Source: Notoacmeibacter sp. (lineage in GTDB: Bacteria > Pseudomonadota > Alphaproteobacteria > Rhizobiales > Rhizobiaceae). Taken from it: a DNA stretch of 64,000 nt. Below, piece after piece: positions 53,625 to 63,759 of the stretch. Positions within the stretch are counted from its first letter, which is position 1. Each line of letters begins with the position of its first letter. The DNA lies in NCBI GenBank assembly GCA_019912385.1, contig JAIOIW010000047.1, positions 48,231 to 112,230 on the forward strand, given 5' to 3'. The notes beneath the pieces were generated by a model. It had not been told where the DNA came from, did no database searches, and was given only the letters and a program-made list of their open reading frames with translations. The translations under genes were made by a program, and so were the position numbers.

Positions 53625-55925
53625 ATGGCATCGATTGATTTCACGGCATCTGCCTTGTTGAAAAACGGCGTGACCCAGGAGGGGCAGCGTCAGGCGCGGT
53701 TTTTGCCCAGGCTTTCAAACCTGCGCATCGTTCACCGCATCGGGATCGCTCTTCTCGTTCCATTCCTCGCAATGCTGTTGCTGTCCTTCCTGTCGGTGCG
53801 CGAGAGCTACCAGACCTATCGGGAAATGGAAAAGGTCGGGGAAATCAGCGAAGTTGTCAGCAAGCTCGCCGACCTGACACATGTGTTGCAGATCGAACGG
53901 GGGCTGACGGCCGGCTATGTCGGTTCGGGCGGCGGGAGCATTCCCCCGGCATTGGCCGAGGCGCGCGGCAACGTCGATACGGCGGCGCGCGGCATCATGG
54001 CCTTGATCGATCAGGGTGACCCGGCTTCGACCAGGACAGGCGGGGTGTCGGGCCTTTTTTCGGGACTGGGCGAACTGGCCGCATTCAGAGCCAAGGTGGA
54101 CGCGGGAACCGCTGAACTCGCGGAGAGCCTGAAGTTCTATTCGACCCTTATCGCCGGTAACTTCGACACCGTATGGGACTATGCGGGGCAGGTTGACCAC
54201 GTCGGTATCGCCCGGGAGGTCCTTGGTCTGATCCAGCTCTCGCAAGCCAAGGAATTCGCCGGACAGGAGCGCGGTCTGGCCGCGGGCGCTTTTTCCAGGG
54301 GTAGCATCACTGAAGGCGAATACCTGACGCTCATACGCCAGATCGACCGGCAGCATTCCGCATTGAAGAACTTCATGCTGAACCAGGGGGAAGAGAGCGC
54401 TGCGCGTATCGGCCCGATGGTGGAGAAGGCGAATTCCTCCGATGTGGATGAAATGCGTCAGCGCCTGGCGGACAATCGCATCTTTCTTGGCGCATCCGGG
54501 ATCAAAACGGCCGAGTGGTTTGCTGCAGCAAGCGAACGCATCGACGCGTTACGTGCGATCGAGAATGAGATCGTCGCCGGCATCCGCGGGGATTCCGCCG
54601 CTCTCAGCAACGCGGCACTGAATTCGATCTATGGCCAGGTGGCGATCAACCTTGCGATACTGCTGATCGCTACCTTCATAGGCCTTGTGACGGCACGGTC
54701 CATCACCAATCCTCTCAATAATCTGCGCACCGCCATGGACAAGATATCGACGGGATCGCTCGATATCGACATCGACGGGCGCGATCGTGCCGACGAGATC
54801 GGCGGAATGGCCAGGGCGCTTGGCGTATTCAAGGAAAATGCGATCGAGCGCCTGCGCCTCGAGCGTGCCGCGGAGCAAAACCGCTCGCTTTCGGAACGCG
54901 AAAAGGCGGAACGCGAAGCCGCAAAGGCATTGGAACAACAACAGCTCAGGGCAGCGGTCGATGCGCTGGCGCGCGGGCTGAACGGCCTGGCCGAAGGCAA
55001 TCTGACCGTGCATATCGACGAGCCGTTTACCGAAGGGCTGGACCAGTTGCGCGTCGACTTCAATGCCTCGGCCGAGCATCTGTGCGATGCACTGAGGCGG
55101 ATCGCGGCGGGCGCGGAAGCGGTGCGAAGCGGATCCGGCGAGATCACGCACGCTTCCGACGATCTGTCGAGGCGGACCGAGCAGACCGCCGCCGGACTAG
55201 AGGAGACGGCTGCTGCCCTGAACGAGTTGACGAGCGCGGTCAAGAAAACCGCGGACGGCGCCAAGGACGCCAACGGCGCGGTCACGTCGGTGAGGAAGGA
55301 AGCTGAAAAGAGCGGCGAAATCGTCCGCCGGGCGGTAACAGCGATGGAGAAGATCGAAAAGTCTTCCGGCGAGATCGGGCAGATCATCGGCGTCATCGAC
55401 GAAATCGCGTTCCAGACCAACCTGCTTGCGCTCAACGCGGGCGTGGAGGCTGCCCGTGCCGGCGAAGCCGGTCGCGGTTTTGCAGTCGTGGCACAGGAAG
55501 TGCGCGACCTTGCGCAGCGCTCTGCCGAGGCGGCCGGCGAGATCAAGTCGCTGATCGTGACCAGCGGGCAGGAAGTCGAGACCGGCGTGAAGCTCGTCAA
55601 CGAGACGGGCGATTCGCTCATGCGTATCGTTTCATCCTTTGGCGGCATCAGCGGCATGGTGACGGACATGGCGGCTGCGGCCGACGCCCAGGCAACGGGT
55701 ATCGAGCAGATCAATGTCGCCATGCGGCAGATGGACGAGACGACGCAGAAGAACGCGGCCATGGTCGAGGAGTCGACGGCTGCGGCCCATTCTCTGTACC
55801 GGGCTTCCGAAGAGATGGCGAGCGAGGTCGCGCGGTTCGAGGTCGACAGATCGAAGGCGCGTACACGCGCGACAGCACCCGATGCCTCATCTGCCGGGGT
55901 ATTCGGTCAAGCAAGGGTCGCTTGA
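53625..55925 (+). CDS. Methyl-accepting chemotaxis protein with NIT sensor domain
   Basis: A 766-residue chemoreceptor: membrane helix ([19 protein letters not shown]), periplasmic nitrate/nitrite-type NIT domain starting at [14 protein letters not shown], second helix near residue 350 ([19 protein letters not shown]), HAMP domain, a coiled coil rich in Glu/Arg, and the MCP signalling hairpin with [22 protein letters not shown] 53625 chosen. The NIT domain suggests nitrate/nitrite or another small ligand; ligand unproven. Confidence 0.92.
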   Translation: MASIDFTASALLKNGVTQEGQRQARFLPRLSNLRIVHRIGIALLVPFLAMLLLSFLSVRESYQTYREMEKVGEISEVVSKLADLTHVLQIERGLTAGYVGSGGGSIPPALAEARGNVDTAARGIMALIDQGDPASTRTGGVSGLFSGLGELAAFRAKVDAGTAELAESLKFYSTLIAGNFDTVWDYAGQVDHVGIAREVLGLIQLSQAKEFAGQERGLAAGAFSRGSITEGEYLTLIRQIDRQHSALKNFMLNQGEESAARIGPMVEKANSSDVDEMRQRLADNRIFLGASGIKTAEWFAAASERIDALRAIENEIVAGIRGDSAALSNAALNSIYGQVAINLAILLIATFIGLVTARSITNPLNNLRTAMDKISTGSLDIDIDGRDRADEIGGMARALGVFKENAIERLRLERAAEQNRSLSEREKAEREAAKALEQQQLRAAVDALARGLNGLAEGNLTVHIDEPFTEGLDQLRVDFNASAEHLCDALRRIAAGAEAVRSGSGEITHASDDLSRRTEQTAAGLEETAAALNELTSAVKKTADGAKDANGAVTSVRKEAEKSGEIVRRAVTAMEKIEKSSGEIGQIIGVIDEIAFQTNLLALNAGVEAARAGEAGRGFAVVAQEVRDLAQRSAEAAGEIKSLIVTSGQEVETGVKLVNETGDSLMRIVSSFGGISGMVTDMAAAADAQATGIEQINVAMRQMDETTQKNAAMVEESTAAAHSLYRASEEMASEVARFEVDRSKARTRATAPDASSAGVFGQARVA

Positions 55926-55991
55926 CGCGCCGGCCGGAGCGGCCACCGGCGGGCGCGCATGATCCAGCCGGGTACCGGATCTCCCGGATAT

Positions 55992-56027
55992 GCCCGGCCG
56001 GGCCCACGCCACCGGGCCATGGTGGCG
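55992..56027. terminator. GC-rich hairpins between convergent genes
   Basis: GCCCGGCCGGGC (55992-56003) and CGCCACC/GGTGGCG (56007-56027) form strong stems between the chemoreceptor and the convergent amidohydrolase. No T-tract follows, so a terminator role is only plausible. Confidence 0.35.
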
Positions 56028-56064
56028 CGGCCGGCCCGCCCGGCGCGCGTATGGGATTGCCGTG

Positions 56065-57351
56065 TCAGTGTTTCGCCAGGCGTGCGAGTGCGTTGAGCAT
56101 CAGTTGTGCGCCCTTCTCGATATCTTCCCAGCGCGTGAGTTCTTCCGGCGAGTGGCTGATTCCGCCGATGCTGGGAACGAAGATGAGTCCGGAAGCGCAT
56201 AGCGACTGCATTGTCTGTGCGTCGTGTCCGGCACCGGAAGCCATCACGACATTCCCGTATCCCAACGCATCGGCTTCCTCGCGCAACAAGGACAGGAGAC
56301 CCTCGTCGAGGCGCACCGGATCGAGCCAGCTTATCTGTGCGATCTCGATTTTCAGGCCGGCGTTTCGGGCTGCATTGCGCGCGGCTTCCTCCACGCGTCC
56401 GGTAAGCCGTTCTTGAGCCGATGGGTCCGTATCGCGGATATTGACCGTGCATTCCGCCTTTCCCGGAACCGTGTGCGGAAAATTCGGACTTAAATCGACC
56501 TTGCCGATGGTAATTCGCGAATCCTTCGTGCCGTTGGCTGCGATGATCGCCTCGATCTCGCCGGCGAAGCGGGCGAGGCCCATGAAGGCGTCGGCCCGCA
56601 TGTCCATCGGCGTGGTCCCGGAATGGTTCGCTGTTCCGATGAAAGAAACGTGCAGGTTGCAGACGCCGGAAATGGCATCCGCAATCCCGATCTGGATGTT
56701 CCTGCCGTCGAGGACCGGACCCTGTTCGACGTGCAATTCCAGAAAGCAGCGCACCGTGGCGGGGTCGCGCGCGCCTCGCAGCGCTTCACGGGCATCGAGT
56801 CCCTGTTTCTGCATGGCATCCGCAAGGGCGACCCCGTTGGCGTCACGGGCATTTTCGAGCCATTCGCGCGTCACCTTTCCGGCAATGGTCTGGGAACCGA
56901 GCATGCCGCCAAACCGGCCTTCCTCCTCTGAGGTTGCCACCACTTCGATCGCGGTATCGGGGACGAAGCCGGCATCCTTCATGGCGCGGACGCATTCGAG
57001 TGCGACGCACACGCCAAGCGCGCCGTCATAGGCTCCGCCTTCCGGGACAGTGTCGAGATGGGAGCCCGCCATGATGACCGGACCGGTCCCGGGACCATAG
57101 CGGCCAAACAGGTTTGCCACTCCATCACGCCAGACCGAAAGCCCGTCGGCCGCCATCTCGGCCTGGAACCAGTCCCGGACAGCCATGTCGGCATCGCTGA
57201 ACCCCGTCCGGTTGAAACCGCCGGTTGCCTCGTTGCGGCCGAAAGCGTTGACACCGTCCATCAATCTGCGCAGGCGGCCGGAATCGATCCTTGGTGCCCT
57301 GGAACTGAATCCCTTGATATCCCCCACGTGAGCAGCCTCGTTCTGGTTCAT
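56065..57351 (-). CDS. M20-family Zn hydrolase (N-carbamoyl-L-amino-acid hydrolase / allantoate amidohydrolase)
   Basis: A 428-residue binuclear-metal amidohydrolase. Metal-site motifs: GSHLDTV, YDGALGV, TSEEEGRFG, LELHVEQGP and GISHSPEE. Such enzymes release ammonia and CO2 from carbamoyl amino acids or ureido compounds. It is divergent from a Dpp-type ABC operon, so it probably acts on an imported N-carbamoyl or ureido compound. The exact substrate cannot be read. Confidence 0.9.
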   Translation of the reverse strand: MNQNEAAHVGDIKGFSSRAPRIDSGRLRRLMDGVNAFGRNEATGGFNRTGFSDADMAVRDWFQAEMAADGLSVWRDGVANLFGRYGPGTGPVIMAGSHLDTVPEGGAYDGALGVCVALECVRAMKDAGFVPDTAIEVVATSEEEGRFGGMLGSQTIAGKVTREWLENARDANGVALADAMQKQGLDAREALRGARDPATVRCFLELHVEQGPVLDGRNIQIGIADAISGVCNLHVSFIGTANHSGTTPMDMRADAFMGLARFAGEIEAIIAANGTKDSRITIGKVDLSPNFPHTVPGKAECTVNIRDTDPSAQERLTGRVEEAARNAARNAGLKIEIAQISWLDPVRLDEGLLSLLREEADALGYGNVVMASGAGHDAQTMQSLCASGLIFVPSIGGISHSPEELTRWEDIEKGAQLMLNALARLAKH

Positions 57352-57362
57352 GGTTCCGTCTA

Positions 57363-57382
57363 TAATTTATCATGATAAATTA
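57363..57382. promoter_or_regulatory. Perfect 20-bp palindromic operator
   Basis: TAATTTATCATGATAAATTA is self-complementary over all 20 bases and AT-rich in a GC-rich genome. It lies 12 bp from the amidohydrolase start and 63 bp from the binding-protein start. An adjacent GTTGC/GCAAC dyad (57383-57395) follows. Likely the site of the FCD regulator at the operon end. Confidence 0.65.
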
Positions 57383-57444
57383 GTTGCCAAGCAACAATTT
57401 TTATAATTAACATATTCGCGCTTTCGAAAAACAGGAGTGAAACC

Positions 57445-59004
57445 ATGTTGAGATTTCTGGCTGCGGTGGCCGCGGCCGTGACCCTGATGGTTGCCGCCCC
57501 GGCCTTGGCGCAAACGCCGCCAAACGTGCTTGTGGTGGGACAAATCGCCGAACCGAAGTCACTCGACCCCGCTGCGGTAACCGCGGTCAATGACTTCCGG
57601 ATTCTCATGAATGTCTATGATGGGCTCACCCGCTACAAGGACGGGACCCTGGAAGTCGAACCGGCCCTGGCCGAGAACTGGACGATCTCCGACGACAGCA
57701 AGACCTACACGTTCAAGCTGAGGACCGGCGTCAAGTTCCATGACGGATCCGACCTGAACGCCGAGGCCGTGAAATTCCATTTCGACCGCATGCTGAAGAA
57801 GGATCACCCCTACCACGAAACCGGACCGTTTCCGCTGTCGTTCTTCTTTTCCGCAGTCACGGATGTGAAGGCCGTCGATGATTACACGGTGCAGTTCACG
57901 CTCAACGCGCCCTATGCACCGTTTCTCTCCAATCTTGCCTATCCCACCGGGCTGATCGTCTCGCCGGAATCGGTGAAGAAATACGGCAAGGAATTCGGGC
58001 GGCATCCATCGGGCACTGGCGCTTTCAAATTCGCCGAGTGGGAGCCGAACGCGAAGGTGGTCATTACCCGCAACGACGACTACTGGGACGGTGCGCCGCC
58101 ACTGGAGGCCGTGGTCTATCGTCCGATCACCGATGCCAACACCCGCATCGCCGAGATGCTTTCGGGTGGTCTCGACATCATGGTGGAAGTGCCGCCGGAC
58201 AGCCTTGGCCAGTTCAAGGGCAATGATGCCTACCAGGTACTGGAACAGGCCGGACCGCACGTCTGGTTCCTGATCCTCAATGCCAAGGAAGGCCCGTTTG
58301 CCGACAAGCTGGTCCGCCAGGCCGCCAACTACGCAATCAACAAGAAGGCGCTTGCGGAGAACATTCTCCAGGGCACGGCGGAAGTGGCTGCCGGACCGAC
58401 GCCGCCGGCCTTCGCCTGGGCCTATGACGAGAGCCTTCAGCCGTATCCCTACGATCCCGAAAAGGCCAAGGCGCTGCTCGAGAAGGCTGGCTATGACGGT
58501 GCGGAACTGACTTTCTATGTCACCGAAGGCGGTTCGGGGATGCTCGATCCGGTTGCCATGGGCACGGCCATCCAGGCCGACCTGCAGGCCGTGGGCATGA
58601 AAGTCAGGATCGAAACCTACGAATGGAACACTTTCCTGGGCAAGGTGAATCCGGGGCTCGAGGGCAAGGCCGACATGGCCGAGATGGCGTGGATGACCAA
58701 CGATCCGGATACGCTGCCCTATCTCGCACTGCGCACGGAAGCTTTCCCCGACAAGGGCGGCTTCAATTCCGGCTACTATTCCAATCCGCAAGTGGACGAG
58801 TTGCTGAACAAGGCACGCGAGGTGACGGACCAGGCCGAACGTGCCAAGCTCTACAAGCAGATGCAGCAGATCGTCCACGACGACGCACCGTGGGTGTTCG
58901 TGGCGAACTGGAAGCAGAACGCCGTAACAAAGGCGGGCGTGGAGGACTTCAAGCTCCAGCCGTCCTTCTTCCTGATGTTGCAGAAGGTTGCGAAACCGCA
59001 GTAA
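57445..59004 (+). CDS. Dipeptide/oligopeptide-type ABC transporter substrate-binding protein
   Basis: A 519-residue family-5 binding protein with a signal peptide (cleavage near ALAQ). Family hallmarks include EPKSLDPAAV, YDGLTRYKDGTLEVEPALAENW and the KFHDGSDLNAEAVKFHFDRM region. First gene of the operon. Cargo could be peptides, or a carbamoyl/ureido compound used by the divergent amidohydrolase. Confidence 0.93.
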   Translation: MLRFLAAVAAAVTLMVAAPALAQTPPNVLVVGQIAEPKSLDPAAVTAVNDFRILMNVYDGLTRYKDGTLEVEPALAENWTISDDSKTYTFKLRTGVKFHDGSDLNAEAVKFHFDRMLKKDHPYHETGPFPLSFFFSAVTDVKAVDDYTVQFTLNAPYAPFLSNLAYPTGLIVSPESVKKYGKEFGRHPSGTGAFKFAEWEPNAKVVITRNDDYWDGAPPLEAVVYRPITDANTRIAEMLSGGLDIMVEVPPDSLGQFKGNDAYQVLEQAGPHVWFLILNAKEGPFADKLVRQAANYAINKKALAENILQGTAEVAAGPTPPAFAWAYDESLQPYPYDPEKAKALLEKAGYDGAELTFYVTEGGSGMLDPVAMGTAIQADLQAVGMKVRIETYEWNTFLGKVNPGLEGKADMAEMAWMTNDPDTLPYLALRTEAFPDKGGFNSGYYSNPQVDELLNKAREVTDQAERAKLYKQMQQIVHDDAPWVFVANWKQNAVTKAGVEDFKLQPSFFLMLQKVAKPQ

Positions 59005-59076
59005 GGGCGGTTGCGGGCTTCCGGGGGCAGGACCTTTGCTCCCGGAAGCCGCTTCCCTCGATGTGAAACCGGGCGA

Positions 59077-60030
59077 GTGAGCAATTTGGGCGGCTACATC
59101 ACCAAACGGCTTTTGGCCGCGATTCCCGTCCTTCTCGGGCTCACGGTGATCGTTTTCGTCATCATGGCGTTGATACCCGGCGACCCGGCGACGGCCATCC
59201 TGGGGTCCTACGCCACGCCCGAAAACGTCGAAAGGCTCAATAGCCAACTCGGGCTCGACAAGCCGTTGTGGCACCAATACTTCATCTGGCTTGGCAATCT
59301 CCTGCAAGGCGATTTCGGCCGTTCCTACACGCTTAACCGCCCGGTCCTGGACGAGGTGCTCGAGCGGTTCTCGGCGACGCTCATTCTCGCGGGAACCGCG
59401 CTGGTCCTGTGTTCGCTCCTGGGGCTTGTCGCAGGAATCGTGTCGGCGGTGCGCCAATATGGCTGGGCCGACAAGATCATCACCCTGGTGGTCCTGATCG
59501 GCATCTCGACGCCTTCATTCTGGCTCGGCCTCATCCTCATCCTCATCTTTGCCGTGGAACTCAACTGGTTTCCGGCGTCAGGGATGTTTGCGATATATGG
59601 CGGGGGTGACCTGCCGGACCTTCTCTGGCATCTCTTCCTGCCGGCGGTGACCCTGGCCGCCGTGGCGACCGGCGTGATCTCGCGCCTGACGCGCACCGCG
59701 ATGCTGGAGGTCCTGCGCCAGGACTACATCCGCACCGCGCGCGCCAAGGGACTTCCCGAAAATACCGTCATCTACAAGCACGCCTTCAAGGCGGCGCTCG
59801 TTTCCATCATCCCGGTGATCGGCATCCAGGCCGGTTTCGTGCTCGGCGGGGCCGTCTATATCGAGACGGTGTTCCAGTGGCCGGGCATCGGCTCCATGCT
59901 GGTCAAGGCGATCTCGACACGCGATCTGCTGCTGGTTCAGGGCGGTGTGCTGGTCGTGGCCACCGCATATGTTCTTTTCAACCTGGCGGCGGACGTGGTC
60001 CAGACCGTGGTCGATCCGAGGTTGCGTTGA
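59077..60030 (+). CDS. Dpp/Opp-type ABC permease (DppB-like)
   Basis: About 317 residues with six helices, the conserved IPGDPATAILG and GLDKPLWHQYFIWL segments and the DYIRTARAKGLPENTVIYKHAFK coupling loop (split over about 55 bases). GTG 59077 (SNLGGYITKRLL follows) is the likeliest start. Its stop overlaps the next start by one base. Confidence 0.9.
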   Translation: MSNLGGYITKRLLAAIPVLLGLTVIVFVIMALIPGDPATAILGSYATPENVERLNSQLGLDKPLWHQYFIWLGNLLQGDFGRSYTLNRPVLDEVLERFSATLILAGTALVLCSLLGLVAGIVSAVRQYGWADKIITLVVLIGISTPSFWLGLILILIFAVELNWFPASGMFAIYGGGDLPDLLWHLFLPAVTLAAVATGVISRLTRTAMLEVLRQDYIRTARAKGLPENTVIYKHAFKAALVSIIPVIGIQAGFVLGGAVYIETVFQWPGIGSMLVKAISTRDLLLVQGGVLVVATAYVLFNLAADVVQTVVDPRLR

Positions 60031-61994
60031 TGCCGGGTACGATCGATGCCGCGGACCCGATCAAGAACCGCAAGCCGGCCCGCCCGGACAGTATCCGCCT
60101 GCTCCTCAACAACCAGCTTGCGACAGCGGGCTTGCTTGTCTTCTGCCTGATCGTGGTGCTGGCCATCGCGGCTCCCCTGCTGCCGCTTGGCGATCCCGAC
60201 GCCACCGACCTGGCGAACAGGCTGCTCGCTCCCTCCGCCGAGGAACACATCCTGGGCACCGATTCGCTTGGCCGCGACATCCTATCGCGTCTCGTCTGGG
60301 GCACGCGGGTGTCGCTTGCGGTCGGGATATCGGCGACGCTGATCGCAGCCTTCTTCGGATCCCTGATCGGGCTCGTCGCCGGTTACGCGGCCGGACGCAC
60401 CGATACGCTGCTGATGCGCGGCATCGACATGATCATGGCGTTTCCCTACATCCTGCTGGCGCTGGCCATCGTCGCGGTTCTGGGGCCCGGATTGCTGAAC
60501 GCGCTCTACGCGATCGCGGTCGTCAACATCCCCTTCTTCGCCCGCAACATCCGCGGGATAGCCCTTGGGCTTTCCAGGCGGGAGTTCGTCGACGCGGCCC
60601 GCCTCTCGGGCAAGTCCAATGTCCAGATCCTGTTTGGCGAGGTGTTGCCCAACGTGTTGCCCGTGATAATCATCACCATGTCGACGACGATCGGCTGGAT
60701 GATCCTGGAAACGGCTGGCCTCTCATTTCTCGGCCTTGGCGCTCAACCGCCGCAGGCCGATCTCGGCTCCATGCTGGGGCAGGGACGAAAGGTCCTGTTC
60801 ACATCGCCCCACGTGTCGATCATTCCGGGCCTCATGATCTTCGCGCTGGTCATGAGCATCAACCTGCTCGGCGACGGCATACGCGATGTCCTGGACCCCA
60901 GGCTGAAATCCGGTTCGCTGACCAGACCGGTCGCGCGGACCGCGATAGAACGGTCTTTTGTGCCGGACGTCGCTGCGCTGCGCGAGGACGCCATTCTCGA
61001 TATCCAGGGCCTGCGCACGGAATTCAGGATCGGCAGTGAAATCTACAGGGCAGTCGGCGGGGTCGACCTGTCGATCGACAAGGGCGAGTGCCTTGGGGTG
61101 GTCGGTGAATCCGGGTCCGGAAAATCGGTATCGGCAATGTCGGTGATGGGGCTGGTGCCTACACCGCCCGGCCGGATAACGGGAGGTGTCGCGCTGCTGG
61201 GCGGCGAGGATCTGTTTTCGGCAAGCAACGAGCGTATCCGCCAGTTGCGCGGGGCGGCGGTGTCATATGTCTTCCAGGACCCGCTCTCCACCCTGCATCC
61301 GCTTTTCAGGGTCGGCGAACAGCTTGTCGAGGCGATCCAGGCGCACGGATCCATGACCGGCTCGCAGGCGCGCGAAAAGGCGGAGAACCTGCTCAGGATG
61401 GTTCGGATCCCAAATCCCGGCGAGCGCCTCAAGGCCTATCCGCATGAACTCTCCGGAGGCATGCGCCAGCGTGTTTCGATCGCGATGGCGCTGGCCAACG
61501 ATGCCGACGTCATCATCGCAGACGAGCCAACCACCGCGCTCGACGTGACCGTGCAGGCCCAGATCCTCTCGCTGCTCGACGCACTCAGAAAGCAGAACAA
61601 TACGGGCATCCTGTTCATCACGCATGATTTCGGCGTCGTTTCGGCGATCTGTGACCGGGTGGCGGTCATGTATGGCGGCAAGATCGTGGAGACCGGGACC
61701 ACCGAGGAAATCCTTGCCGCGCCGGCACACCCCTACACCGCCAAACTGATCGACTGCGTACCCGTGCTTGGAGAACCCCAGCGCAGGCTCGATGCGATCG
61801 AGGGGCGTCCGCCGGTGGTCAACAACCTGCCGGACGGCTGCGCTTTCGCGCCGCGCTGTTTTCATGCACGCGACGATTGCCGCAGCGGCGAGATCGAAAT
61901 GACGATGCTGGGCGCGCGGCGCGGCGTGCGCTGCCTGTTCCCGCTTGGCGAACCGAAACAGGTGCGCGAGACAACGAAAAAGGGAACAAGGTAA
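60030..61994 (+). CDS. Fused DppC-type permease and DppD-type ATPase
   Basis: A 654-residue natural fusion. Residues about 1-290 are a DppC permease (ILGTDSLGRDILSRLVWG, FVDAARLSGKS coupling loop); residues about 325-640 are a DppD ATPase with Walker A GESGSGKS, signature LSGGMRQR and Walker B VIIADEPTTALD, ending with the oligopeptide C-terminal CAFAPRCFHARDDC iron-sulfur-like cysteine motif. No stop or frameshift separates them; the linker is about 35 residues. Usually these are two genes. Confidence 0.92.
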   Translation: MPGTIDAADPIKNRKPARPDSIRLLLNNQLATAGLLVFCLIVVLAIAAPLLPLGDPDATDLANRLLAPSAEEHILGTDSLGRDILSRLVWGTRVSLAVGISATLIAAFFGSLIGLVAGYAAGRTDTLLMRGIDMIMAFPYILLALAIVAVLGPGLLNALYAIAVVNIPFFARNIRGIALGLSRREFVDAARLSGKSNVQILFGEVLPNVLPVIIITMSTTIGWMILETAGLSFLGLGAQPPQADLGSMLGQGRKVLFTSPHVSIIPGLMIFALVMSINLLGDGIRDVLDPRLKSGSLTRPVARTAIERSFVPDVAALREDAILDIQGLRTEFRIGSEIYRAVGGVDLSIDKGECLGVVGESGSGKSVSAMSVMGLVPTPPGRITGGVALLGGEDLFSASNERIRQLRGAAVSYVFQDPLSTLHPLFRVGEQLVEAIQAHGSMTGSQAREKAENLLRMVRIPNPGERLKAYPHELSGGMRQRVSIAMALANDADVIIADEPTTALDVTVQAQILSLLDALRKQNNTGILFITHDFGVVSAICDRVAVMYGGKIVETGTTEEILAAPAHPYTAKLIDCVPVLGEPQRRLDAIEGRPPVVNNLPDGCAFAPRCFHARDDCRSGEIEMTMLGARRGVRCLFPLGEPKQVRETTKKGTR

Positions 61995-62983
61995 TGGGTC
62001 CCGCGCTGCTTTCCATGGACAATGTCGAACGCGTTTTCGGTGGCGGCAAGACATTGTTGGGCAGGGTATTGCCCGCGGTTCACGCGGTCCAGGGCATCAC
62101 GCTCGAAGTGCAACGGGGCGAAACGCTCGGTATTGTCGGGGAGTCGGGTTGCGGGAAATCGACGCTTGCCCGCATGCTGGTGGGGCTCGATGCGCCAACG
62201 GGCGGTTCCATCACGTTCGATGGCGAAGACCTCGCGGCGCTGGCCCGGTCCGACCCGAGGGCCGTCGCCCGAAAGATCCAGTATGTATTTCAAGACCCGC
62301 TGGCGTCGCTCAATCCACGCAAGACGATCCGCGCGATACTCGAGGCGCCGCTCATACACCTGTTGGGCATGGACAGACACAGACGCGGCCAGCGGCTTGA
62401 GGAACTGATGCGGGATGTCAATCTGACACCGGAATTCCTCGATCGCTACCCGCACGAGTTTTCAGGCGGACAGGCCCAGCGAATCGGCATTGCGCGCGCG
62501 CTCGCGGCGGAGCCGGAGCTCATCGTACTCGACGAGCCAGTTTCGGCGCTCGACGTTTCCGTTCAGGCTCAAGTTCTGAACATACTGGAAGGGCTCAAAC
62601 GGGAATTCGGTCTGACCTATCTCTTCATCAGCCATGACCTTTCGGTGATCGAAAGCGTGAGCGATCGGGTGGCTGTCCTCTATTTCGGCAATCTTGTCGA
62701 AATCGGTTCGGCGGCAAGTGTCTTCGACAGCGCCCAGCACCCCTATACACGCCTGTTGCTGAATTCGGCACCCGCACCGGGCAGGAAGTCGCTAGCCGCG
62801 GAAGATGCCGAGACCGAGCTTCCGGATCCCTTCAATCCACCGCCCGGCTGTGCCTTCCATGCCCGTTGCCCGAGCCGGTCCAACCGATGTAGAGAACAAG
62901 AACCCGTGCTTGAATGCGCCACAGACGATGCACATCACCGCGTCGCCTGCCACCATCCGAACATCCGTACGACAGTGAAATGA
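61994..62983 (+). CDS. Dpp/Opp-type ABC transporter ATP-binding protein (DppF-like)
   Basis: A 329-residue second ATPase: Walker [11 protein letters not shown]-loop [12 protein letters not shown], signature FSGGQAQR, Walker [13 protein letters not shown], and the C-terminal [14 protein letters not shown] motif. ATG overlaps the preceding TAA by one base; stop overlaps the regulator start as ATGA. Confidence 0.94.
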   Translation: MGPALLSMDNVERVFGGGKTLLGRVLPAVHAVQGITLEVQRGETLGIVGESGCGKSTLARMLVGLDAPTGGSITFDGEDLAALARSDPRAVARKIQYVFQDPLASLNPRKTIRAILEAPLIHLLGMDRHRRGQRLEELMRDVNLTPEFLDRYPHEFSGGQAQRIGIARALAAEPELIVLDEPVSALDVSVQAQVLNILEGLKREFGLTYLFISHDLSVIESVSDRVAVLYFGNLVEIGSAASVFDSAQHPYTRLLLNSAPAPGRKSLAAEDAETELPDPFNPPPGCAFHARCPSRSNRCREQEPVLECATDDAHHRVACHHPNIRTTVK

Positions 62984-63759
62984 ACGAAGCGACCATTCGC
63001 GGACAAGGAAACCGGCAAAAGGATTCTTCCGTCCGAAAACGTAGAAGACCCGATGTCGTCGCCGACGCGATTCGCGAGAAGATCGTGGAGCACGGACTGT
63101 CGCCCGGCGACCGCATTCCTTCCGGTTGGGTAGCGCCCGAACAGCTCGGCGTTTCGCGCGGCACCCTGCGCGAAGCCTTGAAGGCACTCGAAATCCAGGG
63201 ATTGATCGCCACCAAGAGCGGGCCTGGTGGTGGCATATTCGTGTCCGCCGTCCGCGCTGACGATGCGATCCAGCTGCTGGACAACCTGTTCTTGTTCAAG
63301 GCGCCGTCCATCGCGGATATCTATGGTATCCGCAAGAAACTCGAACCGGAACTTGCGGCAAGCGTCGCGGGAAAGCTGACCGACGAGACCATAGACCACC
63401 TGAAGGACACGATTCGTCTCTACGAGGAAGAACCGAAGACGGCCGAGGAGGAGTACAGCCAACGACTTGCCGAGCTCGACTTCCATTCAGAACTCGCCAG
63501 CCGCTGCGAAAACGCGCTGCTCGGTTTCATCTGCAAGTTTCTTGTCAGCCTGCTGCGCGACATGACCGTCTGCCGCGAAATCTACCGCGAACCGAATCCG
63601 CAGCTGCGTGAGGCCGGATTGCATTACCAGGTGCGCCTGCTTCGTGCCATCAAGCGGGGCGACCAGGAGGAAGCCCGGCAGATCATGCACGACCACATGA
63701 TCGAGGCCGAGAAATACATGCTCGAAATGGCTGCGATCCGGGCGCCCGGAGAGCATTGA
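62980..63759 (+). CDS. GntR-family regulator, FCD (FadR-like) subfamily
   Basis: A 259-residue regulator with an N-terminal winged helix (DRIPSGWVAPEQLGVSRGTL, recognition helix GVSRGTLREALKAL) and an all-helical FCD ligand-binding domain (LDFHSELASRCENALL and the HDHMIEAEKYM end carrying metal-binding His/Asp). Last gene of the Dpp-type operon; probably binds the 57363 palindrome and responds to the imported compound. Confidence 0.9.
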   Translation: MNEATIRGQGNRQKDSSVRKRRRPDVVADAIREKIVEHGLSPGDRIPSGWVAPEQLGVSRGTLREALKALEIQGLIATKSGPGGGIFVSAVRADDAIQLLDNLFLFKAPSIADIYGIRKKLEPELAASVAGKLTDETIDHLKDTIRLYEEEPKTAEEEYSQRLAELDFHSELASRCENALLGFICKFLVSLLRDMTVCREIYREPNPQLREAGLHYQVRLLRAIKRGDQEEARQIMHDHMIEAEKYMLEMAAIRAPGEH

